DNA of 64,000 nucleotides from Burkholderiales bacterium. GTDB taxonomy: Bacteria > Pseudomonadota > Gammaproteobacteria > Burkholderiales > Burkholderiaceae_C. The notes beneath the pieces were generated by a model. The model searched no databases. It saw only the letters and a list, made by a program, of their open reading frames with translations, and was not told where the DNA came from. The translations under genes and the position numbers were made by a program. The stretch covers positions 248,001-312,000 of the forward strand of contig JACPOK010000033.1 in the NCBI GenBank assembly GCA_016191525.1, read 5' to 3'. Shown one piece after another: positions 1 through 13,010 of this stretch (its first letter is position 1; each line of letters opens with the position of its first letter).

Positions 1-844
1 ACGAAAAGTTGCCGGTGGCGTGCACCGCGCCGTCCACCAGCGTGGCGCCCTCCAGCCGCCGCGCCAGCTCGGGGCACAGCGCGATGGTGTCGTGGAAGAA
101 CTCGCGCAGCGGCTTGTCGCGCGTCTTCAGGTAGTAGGGCCAGCACACCGCGCCCACGCTGGTGGTGCCATCGGCCAGCGGGATGAACCAGAACCAGCCA
201 TGCTCGAACCAGCAGATGCTGATGTTGCCTTCCAGTTTGCCCTGCAGCCGCTCGGCCTGCGTGAAGTGGCCGAACAGCGCCGTGCTGTTGTGGTCGGGGT
301 TGCGCTTCTTGCTTTGCAGCTTGCTGGCCAGCAGCGTGTCGCGGCCCGATGCGTCCACCAGGAAGCGGGCGCGCCAGCTGCGGTGGGCGCCGTCGTCCAG
401 CTCGGCGTGCACGGTGGCGCCTTCAGCGTCCAGCACCACGTCGGTCACCTTGCAGCCTTCCAGCGTCTGCGCGCCGCGCACGGCCGCATTGCGGAACAGC
501 AGCTCGTCCAGCTCGGAGCGGCGCACCTGCCAGGCCGAGGGCATGGATTTGTCCCAGGCGTCGGCGAACTCGATGTAGCTGCAGTGGCTGTGCTCGGGCG
601 AAACGAATTCGATGCCCCACTTGGGCATGCCGATGCGGTCGATCTGGTCACGGATGCCCAGCCGCTCGAACAGCTCTACATTGGCCGGCAGCAGGGATTC
701 GCCGATGTGAAAGCGTGGATGGCGGGCTTTCTCCAGCAGCACCACGCTGCGGCCCTGGGCCGCCAGCAGGGCGGCGATGGTGGACCCGGCGGGCCCGCCA
801 CCGACGATAAGGACGTCACAGGCGTGCGCAGGGGTTCGGTTCAT
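1..844 (-). CDS. FAD-dependent halogenase-like oxidoreductase, partial (3' end outside window)
   Basis: This flavoprotein starts at the ATG at 844 and reads off the left edge, leaving about 281 residues visible. The N-terminus has a Rossmann FAD-binding motif, GGGPAGS, near residues 15-21. It is followed by the GESLLP segment typical of tryptophan-halogenase-like flavoproteins. Further on, GWFWFIP fits the WxWxIP signature of flavin-dependent halogenases. Related proteins either halogenate an activated aromatic or act as monooxygenases or reductases. The substrate cannot be told from sequence, and many chromosomal members have no proven halogenase activity. It lies tail-to-tail with nothing visible and is followed upstream by the IclR gene on the same strand, 40 bases away. 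Confidence 0.8.
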   Translation of the reverse strand, partial: MNRTPAHACDVLIVGGGPAGSTIAALLAAQGRSVVLLEKARHPRFHIGESLLPANVELFERLGIRDQIDRIGMPKWGIEFVSPEHSHCSYIEFADAWDKSMPSAWQVRRSELDELLFRNAAVRGAQTLEGCKVTDVVLDAEGATVHAELDDGAHRSWRARFLVDASGRDTLLASKLQSKKRNPDHNSTALFGHFTQAERLQGKLEGNISICWFEHGWFWFIPLADGTTSVGAVCWPYYLKTRDKPLREFFHDTIALCPELARRLEGATLVDGAVHATGNFS

Positions 845-884
845 CGGCCCAGCATAGCGCACGCGCGGTTGGGTGCTATGTGCG

Positions 885-2942
<2,058 letters not shown>

Positions 2943-2946
2943 CCGC

Positions 2947-3219
2947 CTACTTGCCCTGTTTCTGCCGGTCGTACTTGCGCCAGTACTGGAACTCGTCCTC
3001 GTGCACCTCGATGTCGATCTCTGAAACGCGCGCAGCCAGGCGTTCCTGCACGTCCGCCACGGCCTTGTTGTAGATCAGCGGCCCGATTTCCTCGACAAAG
3101 AAACCCAGCAGCGCGCCGGCGGCGATGTTGCTGATCTTCTCTTCCATGTTTTCCTGGAAGTAGCGCTCGATGGAGGCAACAGCTTCCTTGCGCGCCTCTT
3201 TGGAGATTTCAATCGTCAT
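2947..3219 (-). CDS. DUF2164 family protein
   Basis: This 90-residue acidic protein matches the small DUF2164 family by its core, with IAAGALLGFFVEEIGP followed by IYNKAVADVQ. Function is unknown for the family. There is no signal peptide or membrane segment. Its ATG overlaps the stop of the upstream membrane-protein gene as ATGA (3216-3219), so it is probably the third gene of a translationally coupled operon. It converges on pobA with only four bases between the stops. Confidence 0.85.
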   Translation of the reverse strand: MTIEISKEARKEAVASIERYFQENMEEKISNIAAGALLGFFVEEIGPLIYNKAVADVQERLAARVSEIDIEVHEDEFQYWRKYDRQKQGK

Positions 3220-3647
3220 GACGCGGCTCCGCCCGGGATGCGCCGTCCACGGACCAGGTGCAGCGCCATCAGGAACAGCGTTGCCGGCAGCAGCAGGGCC
3301 GCGGCCGCCACCTCGGAAAGAATCGTCAGGTTGGCCGTGAAGGTATGGAACTCGAGGGGCGCCACCTGGTAGTGGCCCAAGCCGTCAAACCCCAGCGCCG
3401 CGTACACCGCCACCAGCGCCAGCCCCGCCGCCATGAACCGCTGACGGATCAGCAGGAACCCCGTTACTCCCACCGCGGTGATGGCCGCCCACGCGGCATA
3501 AACCTTGGCCCGCGTCAGCCACGCCGGCAGGTTGGGGTATTCGCAGATGAATTCCGCGTTGTGGCTGAAGTGGCCCAGGCTGGTGAGGAAATACGCGGCG
3601 GTGAGCACGAGAAAAATCCTGGGAAGCTGGCTGTGCATGGGTCTCAT
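3216..3647 (-). CDS. Small four-helix membrane protein, function unknown
   Basis: The 143-residue protein has about four hydrophobic helices, around residues 10-25, 48-65, 70-88 and 112-135. The loop after the first helix carries GHFSHNAEFICEYPNLP, and histidines occur elsewhere (GHYQVAP, EFHTF), which could suggest metal or haem contact; that is speculation. The start was placed at the ATG at 3647 because it makes an ATGA overlap with the upstream gene. The frame stays open further upstream only as antisense-like sequence. I do not recognise the family. Confidence 0.75.
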   Translation of the reverse strand: MRPMHSQLPRIFLVLTAAYFLTSLGHFSHNAEFICEYPNLPAWLTRAKVYAAWAAITAVGVTGFLLIRQRFMAAGLALVAVYAALGFDGLGHYQVAPLEFHTFTANLTILSEVAAAALLLPATLFLMALHLVRGRRIPGGAAS

Positions 3648-4183
3648 GGGGCGCTCTTTCTTGTGGCCTGGAGCTGCGCCGTTTTTTTCCAGCGGGTACC
3701 GCCGTCCAGGCTCATCGAGCTTTCCCAGGAAAAGCTGCCGGCGGCGATGTCGAAGAACCGGATTTTCGTTTTCACCAGCTGGCCCTGCGGCCCCTTGCCC
3801 GAAGCATCCAGCAGCATCTCGCCATCGACGAAGGCGCCATGCCACTCCATGGGGAACGGGGGCTGCAGGGCTTGCAGGCCCACGAATTCCCAGCGCTGCG
3901 TGGATTCCGAATAGGTTCGCAGCGTGACGAATGACGAAACCGGTTGCCCGGCCGGACCCAGTGCCCTGAAGTCGTCCATGACCATGCGCCCGCCGTTGAG
4001 GTGCACAGCATTCCAGGCGGCCGTGTACCTGAGCAGCGGTGCTCCGTCTTCCTTCAGCCGGGTGGCCTCCACGTCCCAGTCGCCGATCAGAAAATCGAAC
4101 TGGCTGGCCTCGGGTGGCGCACCCTTGATGTAGCGGGCAATTTCAGGAGGCACCTGGGCAGGCGCGGCTGCTGGCTCTTGCAT
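3644..4183 (-). CDS. DUF1579-like protein
   Basis: This 179-residue soluble protein has the features of DUF1579-type proteins: FLIGDWDVEATRL near the N-terminus, a central W/F-rich beta region (RWEFVGLQALQPPFPMEWHG) and a C-terminal FSWESSMSLDGG segment. This fold is usually lipocalin/calycin-like. No catalytic residues are assigned. It heads a three-gene run with ATGA overlaps. A GTAGGAC motif lies about 45 bases upstream, in the region shared with the divergent NTF2-like gene. Confidence 0.7.
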   Translation of the reverse strand: MQEPAAAPAQVPPEIARYIKGAPPEASQFDFLIGDWDVEATRLKEDGAPLLRYTAAWNAVHLNGGRMVMDDFRALGPAGQPVSSFVTLRTYSESTQRWEFVGLQALQPPFPMEWHGAFVDGEMLLDASGKGPQGQLVKTKIRFFDIAAGSFSWESSMSLDGGTRWKKTAQLQATRKSAP

Positions 4184-4227
4184 GGCGGACCTTTCTGTCT
4201 AAGCCGTTGGTTTATATCAGCCTTCGC

Positions 4228-4234
4228 GTAGGAC
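4228..4234. promoter_or_regulatory. GTAGGAC intergenic motif, copy 1
   Basis: The heptamer GTAGGAC occurs between the divergent DUF1579-like and NTF2-like genes. The same word or its reverse complement recurs in other intergenic regions at 14325, 23623, 24102 and 28304. Function is unknown; it could be a promoter or regulator site. Confidence 0.3.
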
Positions 4235-4327
4235 CCACCTTACGCATGCGCGAACCCTGCGCCTATAGCCGCCCGCCGTGCAAGCCGGAGGATCGATAGT
4301 CTCGATTCAAAAAAAGGAACGGCCTCC

Positions 4328-4729
4328 ATGACTTCGCAAAACAAGACCCTCATCGAACTTGAAAACCGGTTCTGGCAATCCCTCGTGAACCAGGACACGG
4401 ATACCGCACTCGAACTGCTGAGCGAGCCGGCATTGATGGTGAGCTCGCACGGCGCGATGAAGTTCGACCATGCGGGCTACCGCAAGATGGCCGAGCAGGG
4501 TTCCATGGTCCTCACCTCGTTCGAGCTCAGCGACATGGAGGTGGTCTTCCCCAACGAAAGCACGGCCATCCTGACTTACCACGTGAGGCAGGAGATGTCC
4601 CCGCGCGGCAAGAGCGAAAGCGCCACGCAGGAAATGAATGACACGTCCACCTGGGTGCGGCAGGCGGGCGACTGGAAGTGCGTCATGCACACGGAAACGC
4701 CCGTGGACGCCAAGGCCGCGAAGCACTGA
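4328..4729 (+). CDS. NTF2-like / DUF4440 family protein (SnoaL-type fold)
   Basis: This 133-residue protein resembles the nuclear-transport-factor-2-like family: an N-terminal helix (LIELENRFWQSLVNQDTDTALEL), LMVSSHGAMKFDHAGY, and a C-terminal TSTWVRQAGDWKCVMHTETPV strand pair. Such proteins bind small molecules or act as isomerases, lyases or association domains; activity here is unknown. The ATG at 4328 follows AAAGGAA. It converges on the acyl-CoA dehydrogenase gene. Confidence 0.8.
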   Translation: MTSQNKTLIELENRFWQSLVNQDTDTALELLSEPALMVSSHGAMKFDHAGYRKMAEQGSMVLTSFELSDMEVVFPNESTAILTYHVRQEMSPRGKSESATQEMNDTSTWVRQAGDWKCVMHTETPVDAKAAKH

Positions 4730-4733
4730 CAAC

Positions 4734-5912
4734 CTAAAAGGAGCGCGGCATTCCCAGCACGTGCTCGGCTACATACGACAGGATCAGGTTGGTCGAGATC
4801 GGCGCCACCTGGTAGAGCCGCGTCTCCCTGAATTTGCGCTCAACGTCGTATTCGGCCGCGAAGCCGAAGCCGCCGTGGGTTTGCAGGCAGGCCTCGCCGG
4901 CTTCCCATGAGGCCTTGGCGGCCAAATACTTGGCCATGTTGGCCTCGGCGCCGCAGGGCTGGTGCGCGTCGAACAGGTCGCAGGCCTTGAAGCGCATCAG
5001 GTTGGCGGCTTCGGTTTCTATGTAGGCCTGGGCGATGGGAAACTGCACACCCTGGTTCTTGCCGATGGGACGGTTGAAGACAATGCGCTCGCTGGCGTAA
5101 CGCCGCGCTTTCTCGATGAACCAGTAAGCGTCGCCTATGCACTCGGCGGCGATCAGCGTGCGCTCGGCGTTCAGGCCGTCCAGGATGTAGCGAAAGCCCT
5201 TGCCCTCCTCGCCGATCATCTGGTCGGCGGGGATCTCAAGGTTGTCGAAAAACAGCTCGTTGGTTTCGTGGTTCACCATGTTGCGGATGGGCTTGACCGT
5301 CATGCCCTGGCCGATGGCTTCGTGCACGTTCACCAGGAAGATGCTCAGGCCCTCGGTCTTGCGCTTGACCTCGGCCAGCGGTGTGGTGCGCGCCAGCAGG
5401 ATCATTCCGTCCGAGTGCTGCACACGGGAGATCCAGACCTTCTGCCCGTTGACCACCCAGCGGTCGCCGCCCCTGGTTTTTTTCAGCGCCGCGCTGGTGC
5501 GGATCTGAGTCGTGTCGGTGCCCGCCGTCGGCTCGGTCACGGCCATCGACTGCAGGCGCAGCTCACCGCGGGCCACGCGGGGCAGCCAGCGCTTTTTCTG
5601 TTCCTCGGATCCATGCCGCAGCAGCGTGCCCATGTTGTACATCTGGCCGTGGCACGAACCCGCGTTGCCGCCGCTGCGGTTGATCTCTTCCATGATCACG
5701 CTGGCTTCGGCCAGGCCCAGGCCGCTGCCGCCGTATTCGGTGGGGATCAAGGCCGAGAGCCAGCCGCCCAGCGTGAGCATCTGCACGAATTCTTCGGGGT
5801 AGCCGGCCTCGGCTTCGATGCGCTGCCAGTAGGCTGAGTCGAACGGCGTGCAGGCTGCCCGCATGCCTTCACGCAGGTCGGCGTGCCGTTCGGCTTGGGG
5901 CAGCGGGTTCAT
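4734..5912 (-). CDS. Acyl-CoA dehydrogenase
   Basis: The 392-residue enzyme oxidises an acyl-CoA to the 2-enoyl-CoA with FAD, passing electrons to ETF. Family segments are visible: an N-terminal helical domain with PTEYGGSGLGLAEASV, a middle beta domain with AVTEPTAGTDTTQIRTSA (FAD and substrate contacts), and the C-terminal helical domain with LQTHGGFGFAAEYDVE and the final YQVAPISTNLIL motif. It follows a Bug receptor gene by 9 bases and belongs to a CoA-transferase/dehydratase operon, suggesting degradation of a dicarboxylic or branched acid. The exact acyl-CoA is not determinable. Confidence 0.92.
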   Translation of the reverse strand: MNPLPQAERHADLREGMRAACTPFDSAYWQRIEAEAGYPEEFVQMLTLGGWLSALIPTEYGGSGLGLAEASVIMEEINRSGGNAGSCHGQMYNMGTLLRHGSEEQKKRWLPRVARGELRLQSMAVTEPTAGTDTTQIRTSAALKKTRGGDRWVVNGQKVWISRVQHSDGMILLARTTPLAEVKRKTEGLSIFLVNVHEAIGQGMTVKPIRNMVNHETNELFFDNLEIPADQMIGEEGKGFRYILDGLNAERTLIAAECIGDAYWFIEKARRYASERIVFNRPIGKNQGVQFPIAQAYIETEAANLMRFKACDLFDAHQPCGAEANMAKYLAAKASWEAGEACLQTHGGFGFAAEYDVERKFRETRLYQVAPISTNLILSYVAEHVLGMPRSF

Positions 5913-5921
5913 CCGGTTTTT

Positions 5922-6905
5922 CTAGTCCGCGAACGCTCCGCCCGCCTTGATCACCGGGCCCCAGCGGTCGATCTCCGCCTTCAGCCAGGTCTGCAGGCCC
6001 TCGGGGCTCTGCTTGCTGTCGGCGGCGATCTCCGCGCCCAGGTCGGCCATGCGCCTGGTGACGTCGGGGTCCTTCAGCGCGGCCCGCACGGCGGCGTTCA
6101 TCTTTTCCAGGATGGGCTTGGGCGTGCCCTTGGGCGCGTAGATGCCGTGCCACACCAGCACCTCAAAGTCCTTCAGGCCCTGCTCGGCCAGCGTGGGCGC
6201 GTCGGGCAATGCCTTGATGCGGTTCTTCGTGGTGACGCCATAGAACTTGACGCTTCCCGCCTTGATCTGCGGGATGGTCTGCGTGGTCTGGTCGCACATG
6301 ATGTCGATCTGCCCGCCCAGCAGCGCGTTCATGGCGGGCGCGGTGCCCGAGAACGGCACGGCCGTGAGCTTCACGTCCAGCGCGCGCTCCAGCATCATTC
6401 CGCACAGCTGCGAGACGGCGCCCAGGCCCGCATTGCCGAGGTTCATCTTGGCTTGGTTAGCCTTCACGTAAGCGGCGAACTCGGCGAAATTGTTGGCGGG
6501 GAAGTCCTTGCGCGCCAGCAGTGTCATGGGCACGTCCACCGCCTGGCTGATGAACTCGAAATCAGTCAGCGGGTTGTACGGCAGCTTGCGGTACAGCGCG
6601 GTGGAGGTGGCCATGCCGTTGTGGTTGATGAAGAAGGTGTAGCCGTCCGGCGCGGCGCGCGCCACGAAGGCGGCGGCCACGGTGCCGCCCGCGCCCAGCT
6701 TGTTTTCCACCACGATGGTCTGGCCCAGCGTCTTGCTCATGGAAGCCGCCAGCGTGCGCGCCACCACGTCCGTGGGACCGCCCGCGGCGAAGGGCACGAC
6801 CAGGCTGATTGATTTGGCCGGCCACGCGCCCTGTGCCTGTGCACCCAGCGCCCAAAGGCAGGCGGCGCCGGCGGCGCCGATGAAAAGCTTGCGAGAAATA
6901 CCCAT
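5922..6905 (-). CDS. Bug/TctC-family periplasmic solute-binding protein
   Basis: This 327-residue receptor carries a signal peptide (MGISRKLFIGAAGAACLWALGAQAQ). It also has the Bug signatures FAAGGPTDVVART, VVENKLGAGG, ARAAPDGYTFF and LPYNPLTDFEFI. Such proteins bind carboxylates in the periplasm, either for tripartite tricarboxylate transporters or as orphan sensors; no TctA or TctB gene is visible here. It lies between the CoA-transferase and dehydrogenase genes, so its ligand is likely the acid catabolised by them. Confidence 0.92.
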   Translation of the reverse strand: MGISRKLFIGAAGAACLWALGAQAQGAWPAKSISLVVPFAAGGPTDVVARTLAASMSKTLGQTIVVENKLGAGGTVAAAFVARAAPDGYTFFINHNGMATSTALYRKLPYNPLTDFEFISQAVDVPMTLLARKDFPANNFAEFAAYVKANQAKMNLGNAGLGAVSQLCGMMLERALDVKLTAVPFSGTAPAMNALLGGQIDIMCDQTTQTIPQIKAGSVKFYGVTTKNRIKALPDAPTLAEQGLKDFEVLVWHGIYAPKGTPKPILEKMNAAVRAALKDPDVTRRMADLGAEIAADSKQSPEGLQTWLKAEIDRWGPVIKAGGAFAD

Positions 6906-6919
6906 TGCTTGGTGTCTCC

Positions 6920-8113
6920 TTAGATGGCCCCGGACTGCCGCAGCGCAGCGATGGCCGCCCCAGCGTAGCCCAGCTCCCGAAGGATCGAATCGGTATGTTC
7001 CCCCACCGCGGGCACGGCATCCATGCGTACTTCGTCCTTACCCGCACGCCCGGGCGGCCACAGCGCGGGCACGACACCTCCGGGTGTCCGCACCTCGGTC
7101 CAGCGGTCCCGCGCAAGCAGCTGCGGATGGGACCAAAGCCCCGCCATGTCGTTTACCCGCGCATTGGCGATGCGCGCCTCGTCCAGCCGGGCGATCACCT
7201 GCGCGGGCGAGAGGCGGCTGAACACCTTGTCGATCTCGGCGCGCAGTTCACCGCGGGCCGCCGAGCGCTTGGGGTTGGTGTTGAAGCGCTCGTCCGCCGC
7301 CAGCGCCGGTGCGCCGAGCACCACAGCGCAGAACTGCACCCATTCCCGCTCGTTCTGCAGCCCCAGCATCACGGTGCCGGGCTTGCCAATGGCGTGGCCC
7401 GCGTCAAAGGGCCCGTACGGATAGATGGTCGAGTGGCTGGCACCAGCGCGCGGCGGCGGCTCGGCGCCCCCGAATGCGTAGTACATCGGATAGCCCATCC
7501 ACTCGCCGAGGGATTCCAGCATCGACAGGTCGATGTGCCGCCCCTGCCCGGTGCGCCCGCGCTCGATCAGCGCGGCCAGGATGTTGGTGTAGGCGTACAT
7601 GCCCGCGGCGATGTCGGCGATCGAAATGCCGGCCTTCACGCCCTCCTCCTGCGTGCCGGTGGTGGAGACAAAGCCCGCCTCGCTCTGGATCAGCAGGTCA
7701 TAGGCCTTCTTGTCGCGGTAAGGCCCGTCGCCGCCATAGCCGGAGATGTCGCACAGCACCAGCGAAGGCTTGCGCGCGTGCAGTGCGTCCCATCCCAGTC
7801 CCAGCCGTGCGGCGGCGCCGGGCGCCAGGTTCTGCACCACCACGTCGGCATGGCCATCGACCAGTTGCATCAGCGCCTCCTGCGCGCCGGCCTGCTTCAG
7901 GTCCAGCGTCAGGCTTTCCTTGCTGCGGTTGGTCCAGATGAAATGCGAGGCCTGGCCTTTCACCCGCGCGTCGTAGGCGCGCGCGAAGTCTCCCGCGCCG
8001 GGCCGCTCGACCTTGATCACGCGCGCGCCCAGGTCGGCCAGCTGGCGCGTCGCGAACGGCGCGGCAATGGCGTGCTCCAGCGTGACGACGGTGATGCCTT
8101 CCAGCGCCTTCAC
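6920..8113 (-). CDS. CaiB/BaiF-family CoA-transferase
   Basis: The enzyme moves CoA between carboxylic acids. The visible order is typical of family III: LEGITVVTLEHAIAAPFATRQLADLGARVIKVE at the N-terminus, FIWTNRSKESLTLDLK, and the YGGDGPYRDKKAYDLLIQSEAG region with the likely catalytic Asp. The C-terminal part has MLGLQNEREWVQFC and a helical tail. It is 397 residues from a GTG at 8113 that overlaps the upstream stop as GTGA. The alternative upstream extension lies inside the previous gene. It is probably the activating enzyme for the cluster's acid substrate. Confidence 0.9.
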   Translation of the reverse strand: MKALEGITVVTLEHAIAAPFATRQLADLGARVIKVERPGAGDFARAYDARVKGQASHFIWTNRSKESLTLDLKQAGAQEALMQLVDGHADVVVQNLAPGAAARLGLGWDALHARKPSLVLCDISGYGGDGPYRDKKAYDLLIQSEAGFVSTTGTQEEGVKAGISIADIAAGMYAYTNILAALIERGRTGQGRHIDLSMLESLGEWMGYPMYYAFGGAEPPPRAGASHSTIYPYGPFDAGHAIGKPGTVMLGLQNEREWVQFCAVVLGAPALAADERFNTNPKRSAARGELRAEIDKVFSRLSPAQVIARLDEARIANARVNDMAGLWSHPQLLARDRWTEVRTPGGVVPALWPPGRAGKDEVRMDAVPAVGEHTDSILRELGYAGAAIAALRQSGAI

Positions 8114-8955
8114 GGCCGGAACTCCATGCGCGCCGCCATGGCCTGGTGGCCTTCGTGGTCGCGTATCCACAGCTGCGCGGCATCAGCGCCGTCGGGCCGG
8201 CCGCAGACATCAAAGGCGTTCAGGTCGAACACGGGCTTGAGCGCGCGGAAGGAAAACGCGGCGGGCGCCCGCCCCGCGAACTGGCGAGCGCCCAGCCCGG
8301 CGAGCAGCGTGGCCATCAGCGGCCCGTGCACGATCAGGCCGGGATAGCCTTCCACGCCGGTCACATAGCGGCGGTCGTAGTGGATGCGGTGGCCGTTGAA
8401 CGTCAGTGCCGAGTAGCGGAACAGCAGCACGTCGTCGGGCACCACCTGCTCGCGCCATTCGCCCTGGGGCGCGGGTTCATGCGCCGGCGCGGGCGCACCG
8501 GGCGAGGAGTTGGGCCGGTAGACGATGTCGTGGAACTCGCGCAGGGCCGGGCCCTGCGGCCCGCTCACCTCGTGCCGCACGCGCACAAAGCACAACTCGC
8601 CCGTTCTGCCGGGTTTCACGGTGATGTCTTCAATGGTGGAGGTACGCCGCACCGTATCGCCCACCCGCAGCGGCATGAAAAATTCGAGCTGGCCGCCGGC
8701 CCACATGCGGCGCGGCAGGGGCACCGGCGGCAGGAAGCCGCCGCGCTGCGGATGGCCGTCGGGCCCCAGCTGCGACTGGCGCGCCGAGGGCAGGAAGTAG
8801 AGCCAGTGCCACAGCGGCGGCAGTTCGCCCGTGCCGTCATCGGCCGGCAGGTCCAGCGTGGCGCGCAGCATGCGCACCGGGGCGGGCGTCACGGTGTCCT
8901 GCAGGGTTTCGCTGCGGCCCTTCCAGGCGCGCAGCGCGTCGGCATTCACGGTCAT
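8110..8955 (-). CDS. MaoC / FAS1-like dehydratase (mesaconyl-C4-CoA hydratase-like)
   Basis: The 281-residue hot-dog-fold protein has two halves: an N-terminal FAS1-like dehydratase region (LPPLWHWLYFLPSARQSQLG, RRMWAGGQLEFFMPLRVGD) and a C-terminal MaoC-like region with FRYSALTFNGHRIHYDRRYV and GLIVHGPLMATLLA. Such enzymes hydrate or dehydrate enoyl-CoAs, for example mesaconyl-C4-CoA and its relatives. The start at 8955 lacks a strong ribosome site but is the first Met matching the family. It is the first gene of the CoA-transferase operon, divergent from a second CaiB-like gene. Confidence 0.82.
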   Translation of the reverse strand: MTVNADALRAWKGRSETLQDTVTPAPVRMLRATLDLPADDGTGELPPLWHWLYFLPSARQSQLGPDGHPQRGGFLPPVPLPRRMWAGGQLEFFMPLRVGDTVRRTSTIEDITVKPGRTGELCFVRVRHEVSGPQGPALREFHDIVYRPNSSPGAPAPAHEPAPQGEWREQVVPDDVLLFRYSALTFNGHRIHYDRRYVTGVEGYPGLIVHGPLMATLLAGLGARQFAGRAPAAFSFRALKPVFDLNAFDVCGRPDGADAAQLWIRDHEGHQAMAARMEFRP

Positions 8956-8991
8956 GCGTATATCCTTGCACAAATCCACTTTCCGCACACC

Positions 8992-9885
8992 ATGGCCCGC
9001 CCTCTTCGCGTTCTCAAAGGCGTTCGCGTCCTCAGCCTCGCCCTCAACCTGCCCGGGCCCGCTGGTCTGATGCGCTGCCGCCAGATGGGCGCGACCTGCA
9101 TCAAGCTCGAACCGCCCACGGGAGACCCCATGGGCCATTACAACAAGGACGCCTACGCACAGTTGCATGAAGGCGTGAAGGTCATCTCGGCCGACCTGAA
9201 GGCCGAGGCCGGCCAGAAAATCCTGCACCGCGAACTGGCCCGCACCGACGTGCTGCTCACCTCGTTCCGTCCGTCGGCGACGGCCAAGCTCGGCCTGGGC
9301 TGGAAGAAACTGCACACGCTCTACCCTTCGCTCTCGCACGTGGCCATCGTCGGCGCACCGGGCGCGGGTGCGCAGGAGCCGGGCCACGACCTGACCTACC
9401 TGGCGGCCAACGGCCTGGTGCCGGGGCTGGAACTGCCGGCCACGCTGTATGCCGACATGAGCGGCTCCATCATGGCCAGCGAGGCCGTGCTCAAGGCGGC
9501 GCTGATGCAGGCTGAGCGCTATGGCGGCTCGGGCGATACGCACCCGCGCGGCGCCTTCATCGAGGTGGCGCTGTCGGACGCGGCGGCCTATGTGGCCCTG
9601 CCGCGCCAATGGGGGCTGACACAGCCCCGGGGCGCGGTGGGCGGCGCGCATGCGGGCTACCGCGTCTATCCCTGCAAGGACGGGCGCGTGGCCGTGGCGG
9701 CGCTGGAACCGCACTTCGCGGCCGCGCTCTGCGCCGCCGCCGGTGCAGCCGCGTCAGACATGCGTGCCATGTTCGCTCCGGCTACGCACCAGGCCGTGGC
9801 CGCCTTTTTCCTCACACAGACGCGCAAGCAGCTCGACAGGCTGGCCGTGGACAAGGACATTCCGCTGCACACCATGCAGGCATGA
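8992..9885 (+). CDS. Short CaiB/BaiF-family protein, alpha-methylacyl-CoA racemase-like
   Basis: This 297-residue protein is a family III CoA-transferase-fold protein with LKGVRVLSLALNLPGPAGLMRCRQMG and the segment GHDLTYLAANGLVPG, which resembles the His/Asp active-site region of alpha-methylacyl-CoA racemase. It is shorter than typical transferases (about 400) and racemases (about 360), mainly because the C-terminal region is reduced. It is divergent from the dehydratase/CoA-transferase operon with 36 bases between starts, so joint control is likely. A racemase or lyase role is inferred. Confidence 0.75.
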   Translation: MARPLRVLKGVRVLSLALNLPGPAGLMRCRQMGATCIKLEPPTGDPMGHYNKDAYAQLHEGVKVISADLKAEAGQKILHRELARTDVLLTSFRPSATAKLGLGWKKLHTLYPSLSHVAIVGAPGAGAQEPGHDLTYLAANGLVPGLELPATLYADMSGSIMASEAVLKAALMQAERYGGSGDTHPRGAFIEVALSDAAAYVALPRQWGLTQPRGAVGGAHAGYRVYPCKDGRVAVAALEPHFAAALCAAAGAAASDMRAMFAPATHQAVAAFFLTQTRKQLDRLAVDKDIPLHTMQA

Positions 9886-9953
9886 TCGCGGCGGAGAAAG
9901 CGGCCTTTCGTGGTATGTTCCGCCGCATTCCAACCAATGGGGAGACACGGGGC

Positions 9954-10619
9954 ATGAAGGCACGCACAACTTTGATTTCCATCGCACTGGTACTCACCAG
10001 CGCGCTGCTCGGCGGCTGCGCCGCGGGCCGCAGCGAAGTGCGGCTGGCCGGCCCGTCGGCCTACCCGGTGCCGCAGGTGACTCCCAACGGCCGCAGCGTC
10101 TTCATCCGCACCGTCACGGACGAGCGTGTCTTTGAACAGGCCCCGGGCAACCCCAGCATTCCTTCGCTTGGTTTCGAGACCGCGGCGGGGGCCAGCGCGG
10201 ACGTGAAAGCCAGGGCCATCGGCCGCAAACGCAGCGGCTACGGCATGGCCATGGGCGACGTGCTTCTGCAAAACGGGCAAACCGTGGAAAGCGTGGTGCG
10301 GGAAAACCTCAGCGCGGCCTTCCAGCAACTGGGCTACGGCGTGGCCAGGGAAATGAGCGCGGGAACGGGCCCGGTCATCGTGGATGTGCGCATCAAGCGG
10401 TTCTGGTCGTGGCTGCAACCCGGCTTCGCGGCGCTTTCGCTGCACGCGGAAATAGAAACGGCCTTGCAGGTCGCGGGCGGGGGCGCGGTCACCATCAGCG
10501 TGCGCACCCGCGATTCGCGGCAGTTCGCAGGAGACGGCGCTTGGGTGGAGATCGTCCAGCAGGCGCTGCACAACTACCGCATCGAAGCAGCCAAACAGCT
10601 CTCCGGCCCGCCGTTCTGA
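9954..10619 (+). CDS. YajG-like lipoprotein
   Basis: The 221-residue protein starts MKARTTLISIALVLTSALLGGC, a lipoprotein signal peptide with lipobox LGGC. The mature part shows SVFIRTVTDERVFEQAP and a later ENLSAAFQQLGYGV...VDVRIKRFWSWLQPG arrangement, resembling YajG-type outer-membrane lipoproteins. Function of the family is unclear. The start follows GGGGAGAC. It converges on the ygiQ gene. Confidence 0.75.
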   Translation: MKARTTLISIALVLTSALLGGCAAGRSEVRLAGPSAYPVPQVTPNGRSVFIRTVTDERVFEQAPGNPSIPSLGFETAAGASADVKARAIGRKRSGYGMAMGDVLLQNGQTVESVVRENLSAAFQQLGYGVAREMSAGTGPVIVDVRIKRFWSWLQPGFAALSLHAEIETALQVAGGGAVTISVRTRDSRQFAGDGAWVEIVQQALHNYRIEAAKQLSGPPF

Positions 10620-10637
10620 GGCGGCCCCGGCGAGGCC

Positions 10638-12935
<2,298 letters not shown>

Positions 12936-13010
12936 CAAGGGCTCTTGGGGGGAACCCTCGATTTTACGTTTTATCCTGTGAAAAAGCGATTTCTAAGGCT
13001 ATTGGCCGTT

